Shown here piece after piece: positions 1 to 8,108 of a stretch of DNA of 14,662 nt. The stretch is from an uncultured Collinsella sp. (GTDB lineage Bacteria; Actinomycetota; Coriobacteriia; Coriobacteriales; Coriobacteriaceae). Positions within the stretch are counted from its first letter, which is position 1, and every line of letters begins with the position of its first letter. The notes below the pieces were generated by a model. The model saw only the letters and a list, made by a program, of their open reading frames with translations. It was not told the DNA's origin and ran no database searches. The position numbers were made by a program, and so were the translations under genes. The stretch spans positions 1 through 14,662 of the forward strand of contig URIE01000042.1 of the NCBI GenBank assembly GCA_900547805.1. The letters are read 5' to 3'.

Positions 1-1470
1 TATGTAGCCATGGTGACGCTCGACGATCTGCTTGGTCACGGCGAGGCCGACGCCCAGGCCGCCAGCTTCGCGGGCGCGGCTGGCATCGGCGCGCCAAAAC
101 CGCCCGAAAATGCGCGACAGATCGTCCTTGGCAATACCGATACCTGTATCCGAAACGGCAATACTGACATGTTTGCGGTCACTGAGCACCGACACCACAA
201 CCCAACCGCCCTCGGGGGTGTAGCGCATGGCGTTGCTCATGAGGTTGATGACGCATTGCGTGATCATGTCGGGATCGGCTTCGACGACATCGTCGTGCCC
301 CTGGGTTTCATCTGCAAAGCGAAGACGAAGGTCACGGTCGGCAAACAGACGCTCCTGGCCGTTCACAATCGATCGCACGAACGGAACCATGTCCACCGGT
401 TCTAGATTGAGCGGAGCCGTGCTGTTTTCCATACGCGATAGGTCGAGCATCTGCTGCACCAGACGAGCCAGGCGACGCGTCTCGGAAGCGACCGTCTCCA
501 GGTGCTCGTCGTCGGTGGGGTACACGCCGTCTTGCATGGCCTCGACCGTTGCGAGCATGGCCATAAGCGGCGTGCGAAGCTCGTGTGCAACGTCTGAGGT
601 CAGGCGCTTCTCGTGTTTCATATCCTTCTCGAGCGAAGTGGCCATCTCATCGAAGGTCTCACCCAGCTGATCGATCTCGTCATCACCGCGCAGTCCCGTG
701 CGAGCCGACAGGTCGCCGTCACGGATTTGCTTTGCGGTACTGGTGATGCGATGAATCGGCTTGGTGAGCATGCGCGACACGAGCGATCCGATAACGACCG
801 AAATGCAGATTGCAACAACCGCGGCGAGGGCCATGGCGTTAAAGGTCTTCTCCCTAAACGCAGAGTCCGCCTTGGTGAGCAGCGCGTCGGAGCCGATGGC
901 CCACAGCTTTACCTGTCCGACATGCTCGCCGGAAGACGTTACAATCTCGACGTTAGCAACGCTATCGGAGTCGGTTGGAGCAGACGAGACCGGGCTATGC
1001 GATGCCCTCTTGCCGCTCGTGTCGTCGGTCGTAGCCTGGTTTTCGCGTACATCGGCGGTGGCGCTTGCCGAGGGCCAGGAATCGTCATAAACGATCATGC
1101 CCTTTTTATTGACGACCTGCATACCCAGATCGTCGGAAACCAAACTCGACGTTGCGACCGTGCGCAGTTCTCCCGCGGTCCAAGAGCCGTTTTCCTCATA
1201 TGAGGTTGCCAACTTCTCGGCAGCGGAATTTGCGATTTCGACGATATTGGAGCGTGTGTAATCCGAAAAGACCGTGCCCCACACAACAGAGACAACGCCC
1301 ACCAGCACCAATACCGTCATGAGCGATGTCAGAGCAAAAGCAAGTGCCATGCGCGAGGGATAGCTCATCGTTGGCCGTGAATCGGAACGAGGCGTGTTCC
1401 AACTAGCCTTGGAACCCGCCTCGCTCTCCTGCTTGTGCTTTTGTCCGATTTCAAAGCGCGCAGGTGTCAT
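1..1470 (-). CDS. HAMP sensor histidine kinase, 3' end outside the window
   Basis: Membrane histidine kinase, partner of the regulator just upstream. Read on the minus strand from ATG at 1470, the frame is open through all 490 codons to the window edge, so only the last few residues are missing. Order: a polar cytoplasmic N-tail; TM1 about residues 40-66; an extracytoplasmic sensor segment about 67-210, with a Ser/Thr/Asp-rich low-complexity stretch around 140-170; TM2 about 211-232; HAMP; a HisKA box reading SDVAHELRTPL with the phospho-accepting His at 296; an N box (NLMSNAMRYTPEGG); a G1 box DTGIGIA near 439; a G2 box GGLGVGLAV near 470. All kinase motifs look intact. The start lies 11 nt after the regulator stop, with AGGGA about 8 nt ahead, so the two are co-transcribed. 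The sensed signal cannot be read from the sequence. A later in-frame ATG at residue 35 is possible but less likely. Confidence 0.93.
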   Translation of the reverse strand, partial: MTPARFEIGQKHKQESEAGSKASWNTPRSDSRPTMSYPSRMALAFALTSLMTVLVLVGVVSVVWGTVFSDYTRSNIVEIANSAAEKLATSYEENGSWTAGELRTVATSSLVSDDLGMQVVNKKGMIVYDDSWPSASATADVRENQATTDDTSGKRASHSPVSSAPTDSDSVANVEIVTSSGEHVGQVKLWAIGSDALLTKADSAFREKTFNAMALAAVVAICISVVIGSLVSRMLTKPIHRITSTAKQIRDGDLSARTGLRGDDEIDQLGETFDEMATSLEKDMKHEKRLTSDVAHELRTPLMAMLATVEAMQDGVYPTDDEHLETVASETRRLARLVQQMLDLSRMENSTAPLNLEPVDMVPFVRSIVNGQERLFADRDLRLRFADETQGHDDVVEADPDMITQCVINLMSNAMRYTPEGGWVVVSVLSDRKHVSIAVSDTGIGIAKDDLSRIFGRFWRADASRAREAGGLGVGLAVTKQIVERHHGYI

Positions 1471-1481
1471 ATGTGATTTCC

Positions 1482-2204
1482 CTATTTCTCGTCCGACTTA
1501 TCGGTCTTGGCCGGAGCCTCGAAGCGATAGCCGACACCATGGACGGTGTAGAGCCACTTGGGCTTCTTGGGATCATCGCCCAGCTTGGCGCGAAGGTTCT
1601 TCACGTGGCTATCGATGGTGCGCTCATAGCCCTCAAAGTCATACCCGAGCACTTTCTCGACCAGCTCCATGCGGTTATACACACGGCCGGGATGGCGGGC
1701 AAGCGTGGTGAGCAGCTTGAACTCGGAAGCCGTCAGATCGACTTCCTTGCCCTCGACCAAGATCTTGTGGCCCGAGATATCGATGACCAGATCGCCGAAG
1801 TCGAGCACCTCGACGGCGGGCTCGTCGGCCTGATGGGCACGGCGGAACAGAGCGCGAACGCGGGCGACGAGCTCGCGCGGCGAGAACGGCTTAATCAGAT
1901 AGTCGTCGGCGCCGAGCTCAAGACCGATAATACGGTCCTCGATCTCGCCCTTAGCCGTCAGCATGATGATGGGGACATCCGAGGTATCGCGAATGGTGCG
2001 GCAAACGCGCTCGCCGGGAATCTTGGGGAGCATAAGGTCGAGCACGACCAGGTCGAACTGATGCTTCTCGAACTCCTCGATCGCGGACTGGCCGTCGCCG
2101 ACGCCCACAACCCAGTAGCCTTCGCGCTCGAGATAGGCAGCGACGGCGTCACGGATTGCCTTCTCATCCTCGACCAGCAGAATCTTTTTTGCATCTGAAG
2201 CCAT
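1482..2204 (-). CDS. OmpR/PhoB-family response regulator
   Basis: Two-component transcription factor of 240 residues, usual family length. The N-terminal receiver domain shows the acidic pair E12-D13, phospho-acceptor D56 in VVLDLMLP, T83 in MLTAKG, and K105 in YLIKPFSPREL. The C-terminal winged-helix DNA-binding domain (about 135-230) includes LTASEFKLL and the recognition-helix region ERTIDSHVKNLRAKLGDD, ending in the wing VHGVGYRFE. The ATG at 2204 is chosen because GGGGGG lies about 9 nt ahead; an upstream in-frame TTG at 2225 would add seven residues without a better ribosome site. It is first in a two-gene operon with the histidine kinase. The regulon is not visible here, though autoregulation is usual for such pairs. 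Confidence 0.95.
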   Translation of the reverse strand: MASDAKKILLVEDEKAIRDAVAAYLEREGYWVVGVGDGQSAIEEFEKHQFDLVVLDLMLPKIPGERVCRTIRDTSDVPIIMLTAKGEIEDRIIGLELGADDYLIKPFSPRELVARVRALFRRAHQADEPAVEVLDFGDLVIDISGHKILVEGKEVDLTASEFKLLTTLARHPGRVYNRMELVEKVLGYDFEGYERTIDSHVKNLRAKLGDDPKKPKWLYTVHGVGYRFEAPAKTDKSDEK

Positions 2205-2243
2205 AACACGGCCCCCCTGTCTCAATTAGCTAAGAACAAGCCC

Positions 2244-2249
2244 ATTTTA
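2244..2249 (-). promoter_or_regulatory. Candidate -10 box for the two-component operon
   Basis: On the minus strand this reads TAAAAT, five of six matches to TATAAT, and would give a leader of roughly 35-40 nt before the regulator ATG. No convincing -35 hexamer sits 16-18 nt upstream, where the sequence is GC-rich and belongs to the neighbouring hairpin. Weak call. Confidence 0.25.
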
Positions 2250-2259
2250 ACGCACCTGA

Positions 2260-2298
2260 GCCCGCCGGATGCCGCTATGACGCGGCAGCTCGGCGGGC
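2260..2298 (-). terminator. GC-rich two-part hairpin after the lipoprotein gene, possible terminator
   Basis: An outer pair GCCCGCCG/CGGCGGGC (2260-2267 with 2291-2298) and an inner pair TGCCGC/GCGGCA (2270-2275 with 2282-2287) enclose a six-base loop. It lies between the lipoprotein stop and the regulator start, both on the minus strand. No run of T follows directly on either strand, so it is not a textbook intrinsic terminator. It could be a weak or factor-assisted terminator, or a mRNA-stabilising hairpin. Confidence 0.4.
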
Positions 2299-2357
2299 GG
2301 TACTCACAATTACAACGCGCTTATTCCCCTGTTGGCGCCTTTTTAACCCCTCTAAGC

Positions 2358-3569
2358 TTAAAGAGAGAATAGGCGTGCAGTGACCGTCTCTGGTATACCC
2401 TGGCTGTTGCGCACCGTGGCGTACGTAAGGAATGAGTCCGATTTTCCCGCCGTAGCTGGATAATCGCCATACTCCAAAGCGCGGTCGGGCGACAGCAGTG
2501 AGCCATAGGTCTTGGCAGAGGTGTCGATGAGAAAATGCGATGCTTGCACCTTAACGAGATATTTATTCTTCTTGCCGGCAGCACATGCGAGCGGCTCGCG
2601 TGACAGAAAGAGGTACGGCCCTCCCTCATTACCGATATACGTGCCCATGTTGCCCAGGCTGCCCACACCGCTATAGGTCGCCTCGATAGAAAACACGAAG
2701 GTATCGCCCATATACACGGCCTCAAAAGGCGAGACCGACGAGGGGAGAACCAGCTGGGCACGTTTGGTATTGTTGCCGTCGGTCAGATCGATTGCCGTTA
2801 TGCCGTAGTAGACGCCCTCGTCGTTGCGGACACGAGGCGAGATGGTCAAAATGCCGTCGCTCGCGCGCGGGGCCGATGCAAAGCGGCCCGTCGATTTCCA
2901 AATTACCTCGGCCTTGGATTCATCAAGCGAGCGACGATAGCAAAACGAATCACTACTCGTTTTATTGCCGCCTGCCGAAGGCATTTTATACCAGATAACC
3001 GATGACCCGAACGCCGTAAACAGTGGCGGATCATAGTCCTTGCCACCTCGATCGAGCTCAGCCACATCGCCAGAGAGCGAAGCGCCCGACAGATTTTGAG
3101 CGTAGAGCTTCCACGATGAATTGGCAAAGTTCATCTCAACCCACGCGAATACGCCGTCGCCGGCACGGACATCGTAGAATGCATATCCCGTGCCCTCGAC
3201 AGGATCTTCGATTAATGTGGTAAGCGAGCCATCGCCCAGGTTGAGCACACCGAGTGTGTTGGCGTGCAGTGCCGATGCGGGCGCCATCATCGCCGCGGCG
3301 TAATCGCCGTCGCAGTAGTACAGCAGCGTACCCAGCGGCAGCGTCCACGACGCCGCCGGCTCAAGATCGATGTCGACTGCCTCGTACTCATCCATAATCG
3401 AGATGATTTTGGAATCGTCCTTGATAACCTGCGGCTCACCGGCGGCATCATCGCTGGTGCCCGTTTTTTTCGAGCATCCTGCGAGCAGCGTGGCAGCGCC
3501 GGCGGCAGTCCCACCAAGCACGAAGCCGCGACGCGATATTCCGTTCTTAATGTAGTCGGTAATGCCCAT
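2358..3569 (-). CDS. Tat-exported lipoprotein of unknown function
   Basis: A 403-residue protein with a clear twin-arginine export signal, ISRRGFVLGG (Arg13-Arg14), then a hydrophobic stretch ending in lipobox LAGC with Cys32 as the predicted lipidated residue. It should be folded in the cytoplasm, exported by Tat and anchored on the outer face of the membrane. The mature part is rich in beta-strand-like stretches such as GVFAWVEM, SVIWYKMP and GILTISP, spaced in a way that suggests a beta-propeller; that fold is my inference. No catalytic motif is recognised. The ATG at 3569 shares one base with the stop of the preceding gene (TAATG), and this start places the RR motif normally; an upstream in-frame start would run through the neighbour gene and is rejected. 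Translational coupling to the four-Cys protein suggests a linked role. Confidence 0.85.
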   Translation of the reverse strand: MGITDYIKNGISRRGFVLGGTAAGAATLLAGCSKKTGTSDDAAGEPQVIKDDSKIISIMDEYEAVDIDLEPAASWTLPLGTLLYYCDGDYAAAMMAPASALHANTLGVLNLGDGSLTTLIEDPVEGTGYAFYDVRAGDGVFAWVEMNFANSSWKLYAQNLSGASLSGDVAELDRGGKDYDPPLFTAFGSSVIWYKMPSAGGNKTSSDSFCYRRSLDESKAEVIWKSTGRFASAPRASDGILTISPRVRNDEGVYYGITAIDLTDGNNTKRAQLVLPSSVSPFEAVYMGDTFVFSIEATYSGVGSLGNMGTYIGNEGGPYLFLSREPLACAAGKKNKYLVKVQASHFLIDTSAKTYGSLLSPDRALEYGDYPATAGKSDSFLTYATVRNSQGIPETVTARLFSL

Positions 3570-3832
3570 TAGGCGATCTCGGCGCGGGCGGCCTCGATGG
3601 CGCGCGTGAGCTGATCGGCGCAAGAAGTCTTCTTCATACCGCAGGTGTTGCCGGCGAGAACCTCAATCACGCGATCGGAAGGAGCGCCCTCGACCAGTTT
3701 GGAGATGGCCTTGAGGTTGCCATCGCAGCCGCCGGTAAACTCAACGCCCAGCACCTTGCTGCCGTCGTCAGAGAGATTGAGGTGAATATTGCGAGCGCAT
3801 ACGCCCTGAGGCTTGTAGTCAAAACTAATCAT
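3569..3832 (-). CDS. Small four-cysteine TSCPD-domain protein (TIGR03905-like)
   Basis: An 87-residue cytoplasmic protein with four cysteines at 12, 36, 64 and 71. The C-terminal motif reads KKTSCADQL, matching the TSCPD signature, and G-CDGNL around Cys36 matches the other half. The family, as I recall it, is uncharacterised; the TSCPD domain also occurs near the C-terminus of some class II ribonucleotide reductases, and the cysteines may bind metal or do thiol chemistry. ATG at 3832 follows GAGGGG by about 8 nt, a strong ribosome site. It is first in a two-gene unit whose second gene, a Tat lipoprotein, starts inside its stop codon. Function not assigned. Confidence 0.85.
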   Translation of the reverse strand: MISFDYKPQGVCARNIHLNLSDDGSKVLGVEFTGGCDGNLKAISKLVEGAPSDRVIEVLAGNTCGMKKTSCADQLTRAIEAARAEIA

Positions 3833-3867
3833 TGCGTTCCCCTCTCGGAAAGAAATTTCAGGAGTCT

Positions 3868-3873
3868 ATTATC
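3868..3873 (-). promoter_or_regulatory. Candidate -10 box for the TSCPD-lipoprotein unit
   Basis: The minus strand reads GATAAT, five of six to consensus, giving a leader of about 28 nt before the ATG at 3832. The expected -35 position shows no good hexamer. Only the -10 and the position support the call. Confidence 0.28.
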
Positions 3874-3876
3874 CCC

Positions 3877-3902
3877 GCCCGCGCCGATTTATGGTCGCGG
3901 GC
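3877..3902 (-). terminator. Hairpin after the diguanylate cyclase gene
   Basis: GCCCGCG at 3877-3883 pairs with CGCGGGC at 3896-3902 around a 12-base loop, 44 nt past the diguanylate cyclase stop. The downstream sequence (minus strand) is GGGG then ATAATA, not a T run, so termination is plausible from position only. Confidence 0.35.
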
Positions 3903-3945
3903 ATCGATTCAACATCCTACGATGCACAAACCGGCGACAGCAATA

Positions 3946-5745
3946 CTAGTGATTCGCGTCCTGAGCGTGAACTTCACGTTTCTCTTGATACATGTTGTGG
4001 TCGGCAATGCGATATACATCGGCCAGCGTATTTCCAGCCGTCTCGACGGTCGCCACGCCAATCGACGCGCTGACCGTTAGGACTTCATCGCTCACCGCAG
4101 CGAGGCCGAGACGAATATCTTGTTCCAGCCCGTGCGCAGACTCGCCGTCAGTATGGGGGCAAACCAGTAAAAACTCGTCGCCGCCGAGACGCATCGGCAG
4201 GCAATCCCCACCAGCCACCCGCCGCAACACGGACGCGGTCCGTCGCAGCAGCTCGTCTCCCATCTCATGGCCACGGACGTCGTTGGTCCGCTTGAGATAA
4301 TTGCAGTCCAACATAATCACACTCACTGGCAAGCCCTCGTTCACCAGGCTATCTCCGCGCGACTCAAGATAGTTGCGGTTGCGAAGCCCTGTCAGTTTAT
4401 CTTGGTAGGACAGCTCCTCGGCATGCTTGACCATCGATATGTTGTGCGTCGCGACGACGACCGATTCCAGCCGGCCTTGCTCATCGCGATGCTGGGGGAC
4501 AACTTGCAGCGAATACCAAGTACCCCGACAATCTCGCACCTCGGCAGCCAAGTACGGCACGCCCTCCATACGTTCACGAAGCGTACTTATATCTACAAGC
4601 GCCATAACCGCCTCGCGGCTTTCGGGGCTCACGATATCTCGGCAGACCGTGTCCATAAAGTCATATGCCTCGCTGTGCTCGGCAAATATTTTCGCTATCG
4701 CCGGCGACATGTTGATTCCCTCGATCTTGAGGGTGTCGAGATGCAAAAGGAAGGTCGAGTCGTAGATGGCGCTAATGGCATTGATAATGCCAAGTTGCTT
4801 ATCCTTTTCGGCCAGATTGCGATGGTCAACGATATTTCGCGCCAACAGCACCACGACCCAAAACGCCAGACAAACCAACACACCGGCGGCGACAAACGAA
4901 ACTCTGCCGGACATGACCTCCGCTTTGGGATACAGCGCAAACAGGCGATAGTCCTTGTATGCCGCACGCACGGCGTACCATTTGCCTCCGCGATACTCGA
5001 TACGCGTCAGGCCTTCGTCTTTCCACTCGATTCCAGATCCGGTAAGGAGCCGAGCGAGCGACACGTCGACATCGGGATCATTAGAGGAGACGATCTCCGC
5101 ATCCTCCATAACAAGCACCGTGGGGCCCTGGTGGAAGGTGTTGTTTGCAAGCACGTCGGCTATGGCATACGAATAGTCATCCGCCGTATCGGGGACGAAT
5201 GAGCGGTATGCCAGGGCAACGCCGTCGCCATACGGGGCAGCACAGACGGCAAAAACGACATCGCGGCGTTCAACGACAGTTGAGTAGGACACTTTGGAAC
5301 CTTGATACATCGATGCGACCGACGAGCAAGCCAGTTCTTCTCGCCATAGCATGAGCGGATCGCGGCCATCGATGTCGTAGTGGGCGGTCATATGACCGTC
5401 GGAGTCCATGACCATCAGCCCCGAAAGGTTCTCGGCATGGACATATTGCTCGATAAGATCGTCGTTAACCTCAACGCGATCAGGGGGCAGGAACGTCGCA
5501 AACGATTCGACCGCGGCATCCAAATCGTGCGTCGCCTCGGTTTTTCTTCCCTGTTCGTAGCGGTCATATTTTTCGCAGGCATTTTCCAAAAACACCATGG
5601 TCTCTTGACCGAATCCAAGCGTTTTATCGAGGCAGCGATGCGTGCCAACCGTAAACAGCAGATTCAGCAAAACAATGCTGGTAACAACGCTGACGACTAT
5701 GACGACCAGGTTCTTTTTGTGCAAGAAGCGCTCATCATTTGTCAT
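3946..5745 (-). CDS. Membrane diguanylate cyclase with extracytoplasmic sensor and PAS-like domain
   Basis: A 599-residue GGDEF protein expected to make cyclic di-GMP from two GTP. TM1 about 13-33, an extracytoplasmic Cache-like segment about 34-281, TM2 about 282-302, a PAS-like region about 310-435, then GGDEF. The cyclase domain opens with the usual DKLTGLRNRNYL, has metal and GTP residues in LDCNYLKRTNDVRGHEMGD, and an intact GGDEF at 521-525, so it should be active. No RxxD inhibitory site stands in front of GGDEF. The ATG at 5745 overlaps the end of the upstream binding-protein gene by 11 nt, with AAGGGG about 8 nt ahead; a longer reading would begin inside that gene. It is second in a two-gene unit, so the binding protein may present ligand to this receptor. 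The Cache and PAS calls rest on layout, not on motifs. Confidence 0.92.
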   Translation of the reverse strand: MTNDERFLHKKNLVVIVVSVVTSIVLLNLLFTVGTHRCLDKTLGFGQETMVFLENACEKYDRYEQGRKTEATHDLDAAVESFATFLPPDRVEVNDDLIEQYVHAENLSGLMVMDSDGHMTAHYDIDGRDPLMLWREELACSSVASMYQGSKVSYSTVVERRDVVFAVCAAPYGDGVALAYRSFVPDTADDYSYAIADVLANNTFHQGPTVLVMEDAEIVSSNDPDVDVSLARLLTGSGIEWKDEGLTRIEYRGGKWYAVRAAYKDYRLFALYPKAEVMSGRVSFVAAGVLVCLAFWVVVLLARNIVDHRNLAEKDKQLGIINAISAIYDSTFLLHLDTLKIEGINMSPAIAKIFAEHSEAYDFMDTVCRDIVSPESREAVMALVDISTLRERMEGVPYLAAEVRDCRGTWYSLQVVPQHRDEQGRLESVVVATHNISMVKHAEELSYQDKLTGLRNRNYLESRGDSLVNEGLPVSVIMLDCNYLKRTNDVRGHEMGDELLRRTASVLRRVAGGDCLPMRLGGDEFLLVCPHTDGESAHGLEQDIRLGLAAVSDEVLTVSASIGVATVETAGNTLADVYRIADHNMYQEKREVHAQDANH

Positions 5746-6613
5746 GGATCGCCCCTTGCTCACTCGTCGTCGCTCCCGCCTTGTAATTGCCCACGATACG
5801 GTCAATCGTGCCATCTCGGTCCATGTCGAACAGCGCGGTATTGAGATCCTTTACGACCGGTCCTTCATAGCCGTTCTCAAACGCGACGCCCAGGTCAACC
5901 GTCATAACGTTGTCAGCAAACACACGGTAAAGGCCGGGATACTGGGCGATGAGTTGGTCAAACGATTGAACGTCCGCCATCCAACAGTCAACATACCCTT
6001 TGGCCAGAGCGGCTTTGCAGAGTTCGGCAGAGCCATATGATTTGATTTGAACGTCCGACGAGATCCCCAGATCCCTCGCAAGCAATCGACGTTCACTCAC
6101 CGAGCCCGCAATCACCGCAATGGTCCTACTTCCATCGAGATGTGCCAAGGACTTGATACCACTCGCTTTCTTGGCGACAACCGAGACCGTCACGGTTAGA
6201 TACGGCTCAGTCCAGTAATACTTATCCTCGCGATAACAGGGCGAATAATCGCACCATAGGCAATCGATATCACCATTTTTGAGCAGCCGGTCGCGATCGT
6301 TCCAGTCAATATCGACAAACTGTGGCTTGAGCCCCGCACGCTCACACGCCTCGCGGGCGATATCGATATCGATACCGGCATAATCGCCCGTGGTATCGAC
6401 ATACACATAGGGGTCGTTATCCGTAACGCCGATTTTGAGCACCGGGAGATCTCCATCGGCTTCATTCGAGGAGGAAGAACTGCTTCGAACGGTATACGTC
6501 AGGGCGCCCGCACAGACGGCAACAAGGAGTATGAGCGTAAACGAGACGATGGCGGCTCGTTTGATATGTCTAGGCACGCGCCTCTTTTCATCGAAATAGC
6601 AGTAGAGGTTCAT
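5735..6613 (-). CDS. Membrane-anchored SBP_bac_3-type substrate-binding protein
   Basis: A 292-residue relative of polar-amino-acid binding proteins (SBP family 3). A basic cytoplasmic head is followed by one hydrophobic segment about 20-42, a Ser-rich linker (VRSSSSSS), and a two-lobed binding domain about 56-285 with LKIGVTDNDPYVYVD, the G-YAGIDIDIAREA stretch, DCLWCDYS and the hinge-like IAVIAGSVSE. LVAVC at 30-34 is not a proper lipobox because the residue before Cys is Val, so it is probably anchored by the uncleaved helix. No transporter permease or ATPase is nearby; instead it overlaps a diguanylate cyclase gene by 11 nt, which points to sensing rather than uptake. The ATG at 6613 has only a weak ribosome site (GG then TAATAAA). 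In-frame codons upstream would read through the purB terminator and are rejected. Confidence 0.85.
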   Translation of the reverse strand: MNLYCYFDEKRRVPRHIKRAAIVSFTLILLVAVCAGALTYTVRSSSSSSNEADGDLPVLKIGVTDNDPYVYVDTTGDYAGIDIDIAREACERAGLKPQFVDIDWNDRDRLLKNGDIDCLWCDYSPCYREDKYYWTEPYLTVTVSVVAKKASGIKSLAHLDGSRTIAVIAGSVSERRLLARDLGISSDVQIKSYGSAELCKAALAKGYVDCWMADVQSFDQLIAQYPGLYRVFADNVMTVDLGVAFENGYEGPVVKDLNTALFDMDRDGTIDRIVGNYKAGATTSEQGAIHDK

Positions 6614-6641
6614 TTTATTACCGGGGGCCGCCGCAGCAACG

Positions 6642-6675
6642 AAAAAAGCGCCTCGCCCAAGACGGGCAAGGCGCC
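6642..6675 (-). terminator. Intrinsic terminator of purB
   Basis: On the minus strand, GCGCCTTGCCC and GGGCGAGGCGC form an 11-bp stem with one G-U pair around a five-base loop, followed by six T. It lies 43 nt past the purB stop and only about 30 nt before the ATG of the next gene, so it also forms part of that gene's upstream region. Confidence 0.9.
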
Positions 6676-6717
6676 AAAGGCTGAATTGCATCCGCAAGCG
6701 GTCGAATAAGGTCAACC

Positions 6718-8064
6718 TTACTCGAAGCTCAGCTGCTCCAGACGGTCGAAGACCGTGTCGATGCGGGTGAGGAAGTCCCACGGGTCAAAGATCTCGTCGA
6801 GCTTCTCCTGGCTGACGGTGCAGCGTGGATCGGCCTCGAGGCGCTCCTTAAAGGTGGGGCCGGAGACACAATCCTGCACCTCATGCCAGGTTGCCATAGC
6901 GTTCTCCTGAACGATGGCGTAGGCGTCCTCGCGGGTGATGCCCGTGTCGACGAGAGCCAACAGCACCTTGGAAGAGAAGATGAGGCCGCGGGTCTTGTTG
7001 AGGTTGGCCATCATGCGCGCCGGATACAGCTGCAGGCCATCGATGACGCGGATGAGGCACTGGAACATGTGGTCAAGGGCGATAAAGCTATCGGCCTGGG
7101 CGACGCGCTCGGCAGAGGAGTGCGAAATGTCACGCTCGTGCCACAGGGCAACGTTATCGAAGGCAACCTGAGCGTTGGACTTCACGACGCGCGACAGACC
7201 GCAGACCTTCTCCATGGTGATCGGGTTGCGCTTGTGCGGCATGGCGGAGCTGCCCTTTTGACCCTTGCGGAACGGCTCCTCGGCCTCGAGCGTATCGGTC
7301 TTCTGCAGGTTGCGAACCTCGGTCGCAATGCGCTCGCAGGTAGCTGCCGTGGTAGCGAGCACACCGGCAAGATAGGCATGGTGGTCGCGGCTGATGACCT
7401 GCGTGGACAGCGGATCGTGAACCAGACCTAGGTGCTCGCAGACATACTCCTCGACAAACGGCTCGATGGAGCTGTACGTGCCGACAGCGCCCGAGATGGC
7501 ACCGAAAGCAACGTTCTTACGGGCGTCCTCAAGACGGTCCAGATCGCGCTTGAGCTCCCAGGCCCAAGAGCCAAACTTCATACCGAAGGTCATCGGCTCG
7601 GCATGGATGCCATGAGTACGGCCGGCGCAGAGCGTATTGCGCTCCTCGAAGGCACGACGCTTGCAGATCTCGCCGAGCTTCTTGACGTCCTCGATGATCA
7701 GGTCGCAGGCCTGGGTGAGCTGATAGCACAGAGCCGTATCGCCCAGGTCGGAGCTGGTCATGCCGTAGTGAACCCAGCGGCTGGGCTTGGGCTCGCCCTC
7801 GGGAACGTCGGCGTCGATATACTCCTTCATGTTGGTCAGGAAGGCGATGACGTCGTGGCGCGTGACCTCCTCGATCTCGTCGACCTTTGCCTTCTCAAAG
7901 TTGGCATGGTCGCGGATCCACTGGGCCTCGTCTTTGGAAATACCGATCTTGCCGAGCTCCGCCTGGGCCTCGCAGGCCAGGACCTCGATCTCCTGCCAAA
8001 TGGCGTACTTGTTCTCGAGGGAGAAGATGTGTCCCATCTCCGGGCGGGTATAGCGATCGATCAT
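6718..8064 (-). CDS. purB: Adenylosuccinate lyase
   Basis: Purine biosynthesis enzyme that cleaves fumarate from SAICAR to give AICAR and from adenylosuccinate to give AMP; cytoplasmic, normally a homotetramer. The 448-residue product matches family length. It carries the fumarase/aspartase signature GSSAMPHKRNP with the flexible-loop serines at 272-273, the RTHGIHAEP motif with His151 in the general-acid position, and the N-terminal RYTRPEMGHIFSLENKY typical of bacterial PurB. The ATG at 8064 has AAGGAG about 9 nt ahead; an upstream in-frame start at 8106 lacks this. It stands alone in this window with its own terminator, not in a visible pur operon. Confidence 0.98.
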   Translation of the reverse strand: MIDRYTRPEMGHIFSLENKYAIWQEIEVLACEAQAELGKIGISKDEAQWIRDHANFEKAKVDEIEEVTRHDVIAFLTNMKEYIDADVPEGEPKPSRWVHYGMTSSDLGDTALCYQLTQACDLIIEDVKKLGEICKRRAFEERNTLCAGRTHGIHAEPMTFGMKFGSWAWELKRDLDRLEDARKNVAFGAISGAVGTYSSIEPFVEEYVCEHLGLVHDPLSTQVISRDHHAYLAGVLATTAATCERIATEVRNLQKTDTLEAEEPFRKGQKGSSAMPHKRNPITMEKVCGLSRVVKSNAQVAFDNVALWHERDISHSSAERVAQADSFIALDHMFQCLIRVIDGLQLYPARMMANLNKTRGLIFSSKVLLALVDTGITREDAYAIVQENAMATWHEVQDCVSGPTFKERLEADPRCTVSQEKLDEIFDPWDFLTRIDTVFDRLEQLSFE

Positions 8065-8108
8065 AGCGGCTCCTTTTTGGTTATTGGCACGTTGGTCGTA
8101 ACCCAACC

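Noticed and set aside
613..1203. 196-codon plus-strand open frame
   Set aside because: Antisense to the histidine kinase.
4267..5202. 311-codon open frame on the plus strand
   Set aside because: It is fully antisense to the diguanylate cyclase, whose motifs are certain, and its product has no recognisable domain.
6505..6525. Lipobox in the binding protein (LVAVC)
   Set aside because: Val before Cys does not fit signal peptidase II; an uncleaved membrane anchor is more likely.
5735..6781. Longer start for the binding protein at 6781
   Set aside because: It would overlap the purB coding end and pass through the terminator; the membrane-anchor start at 6613 fits better.
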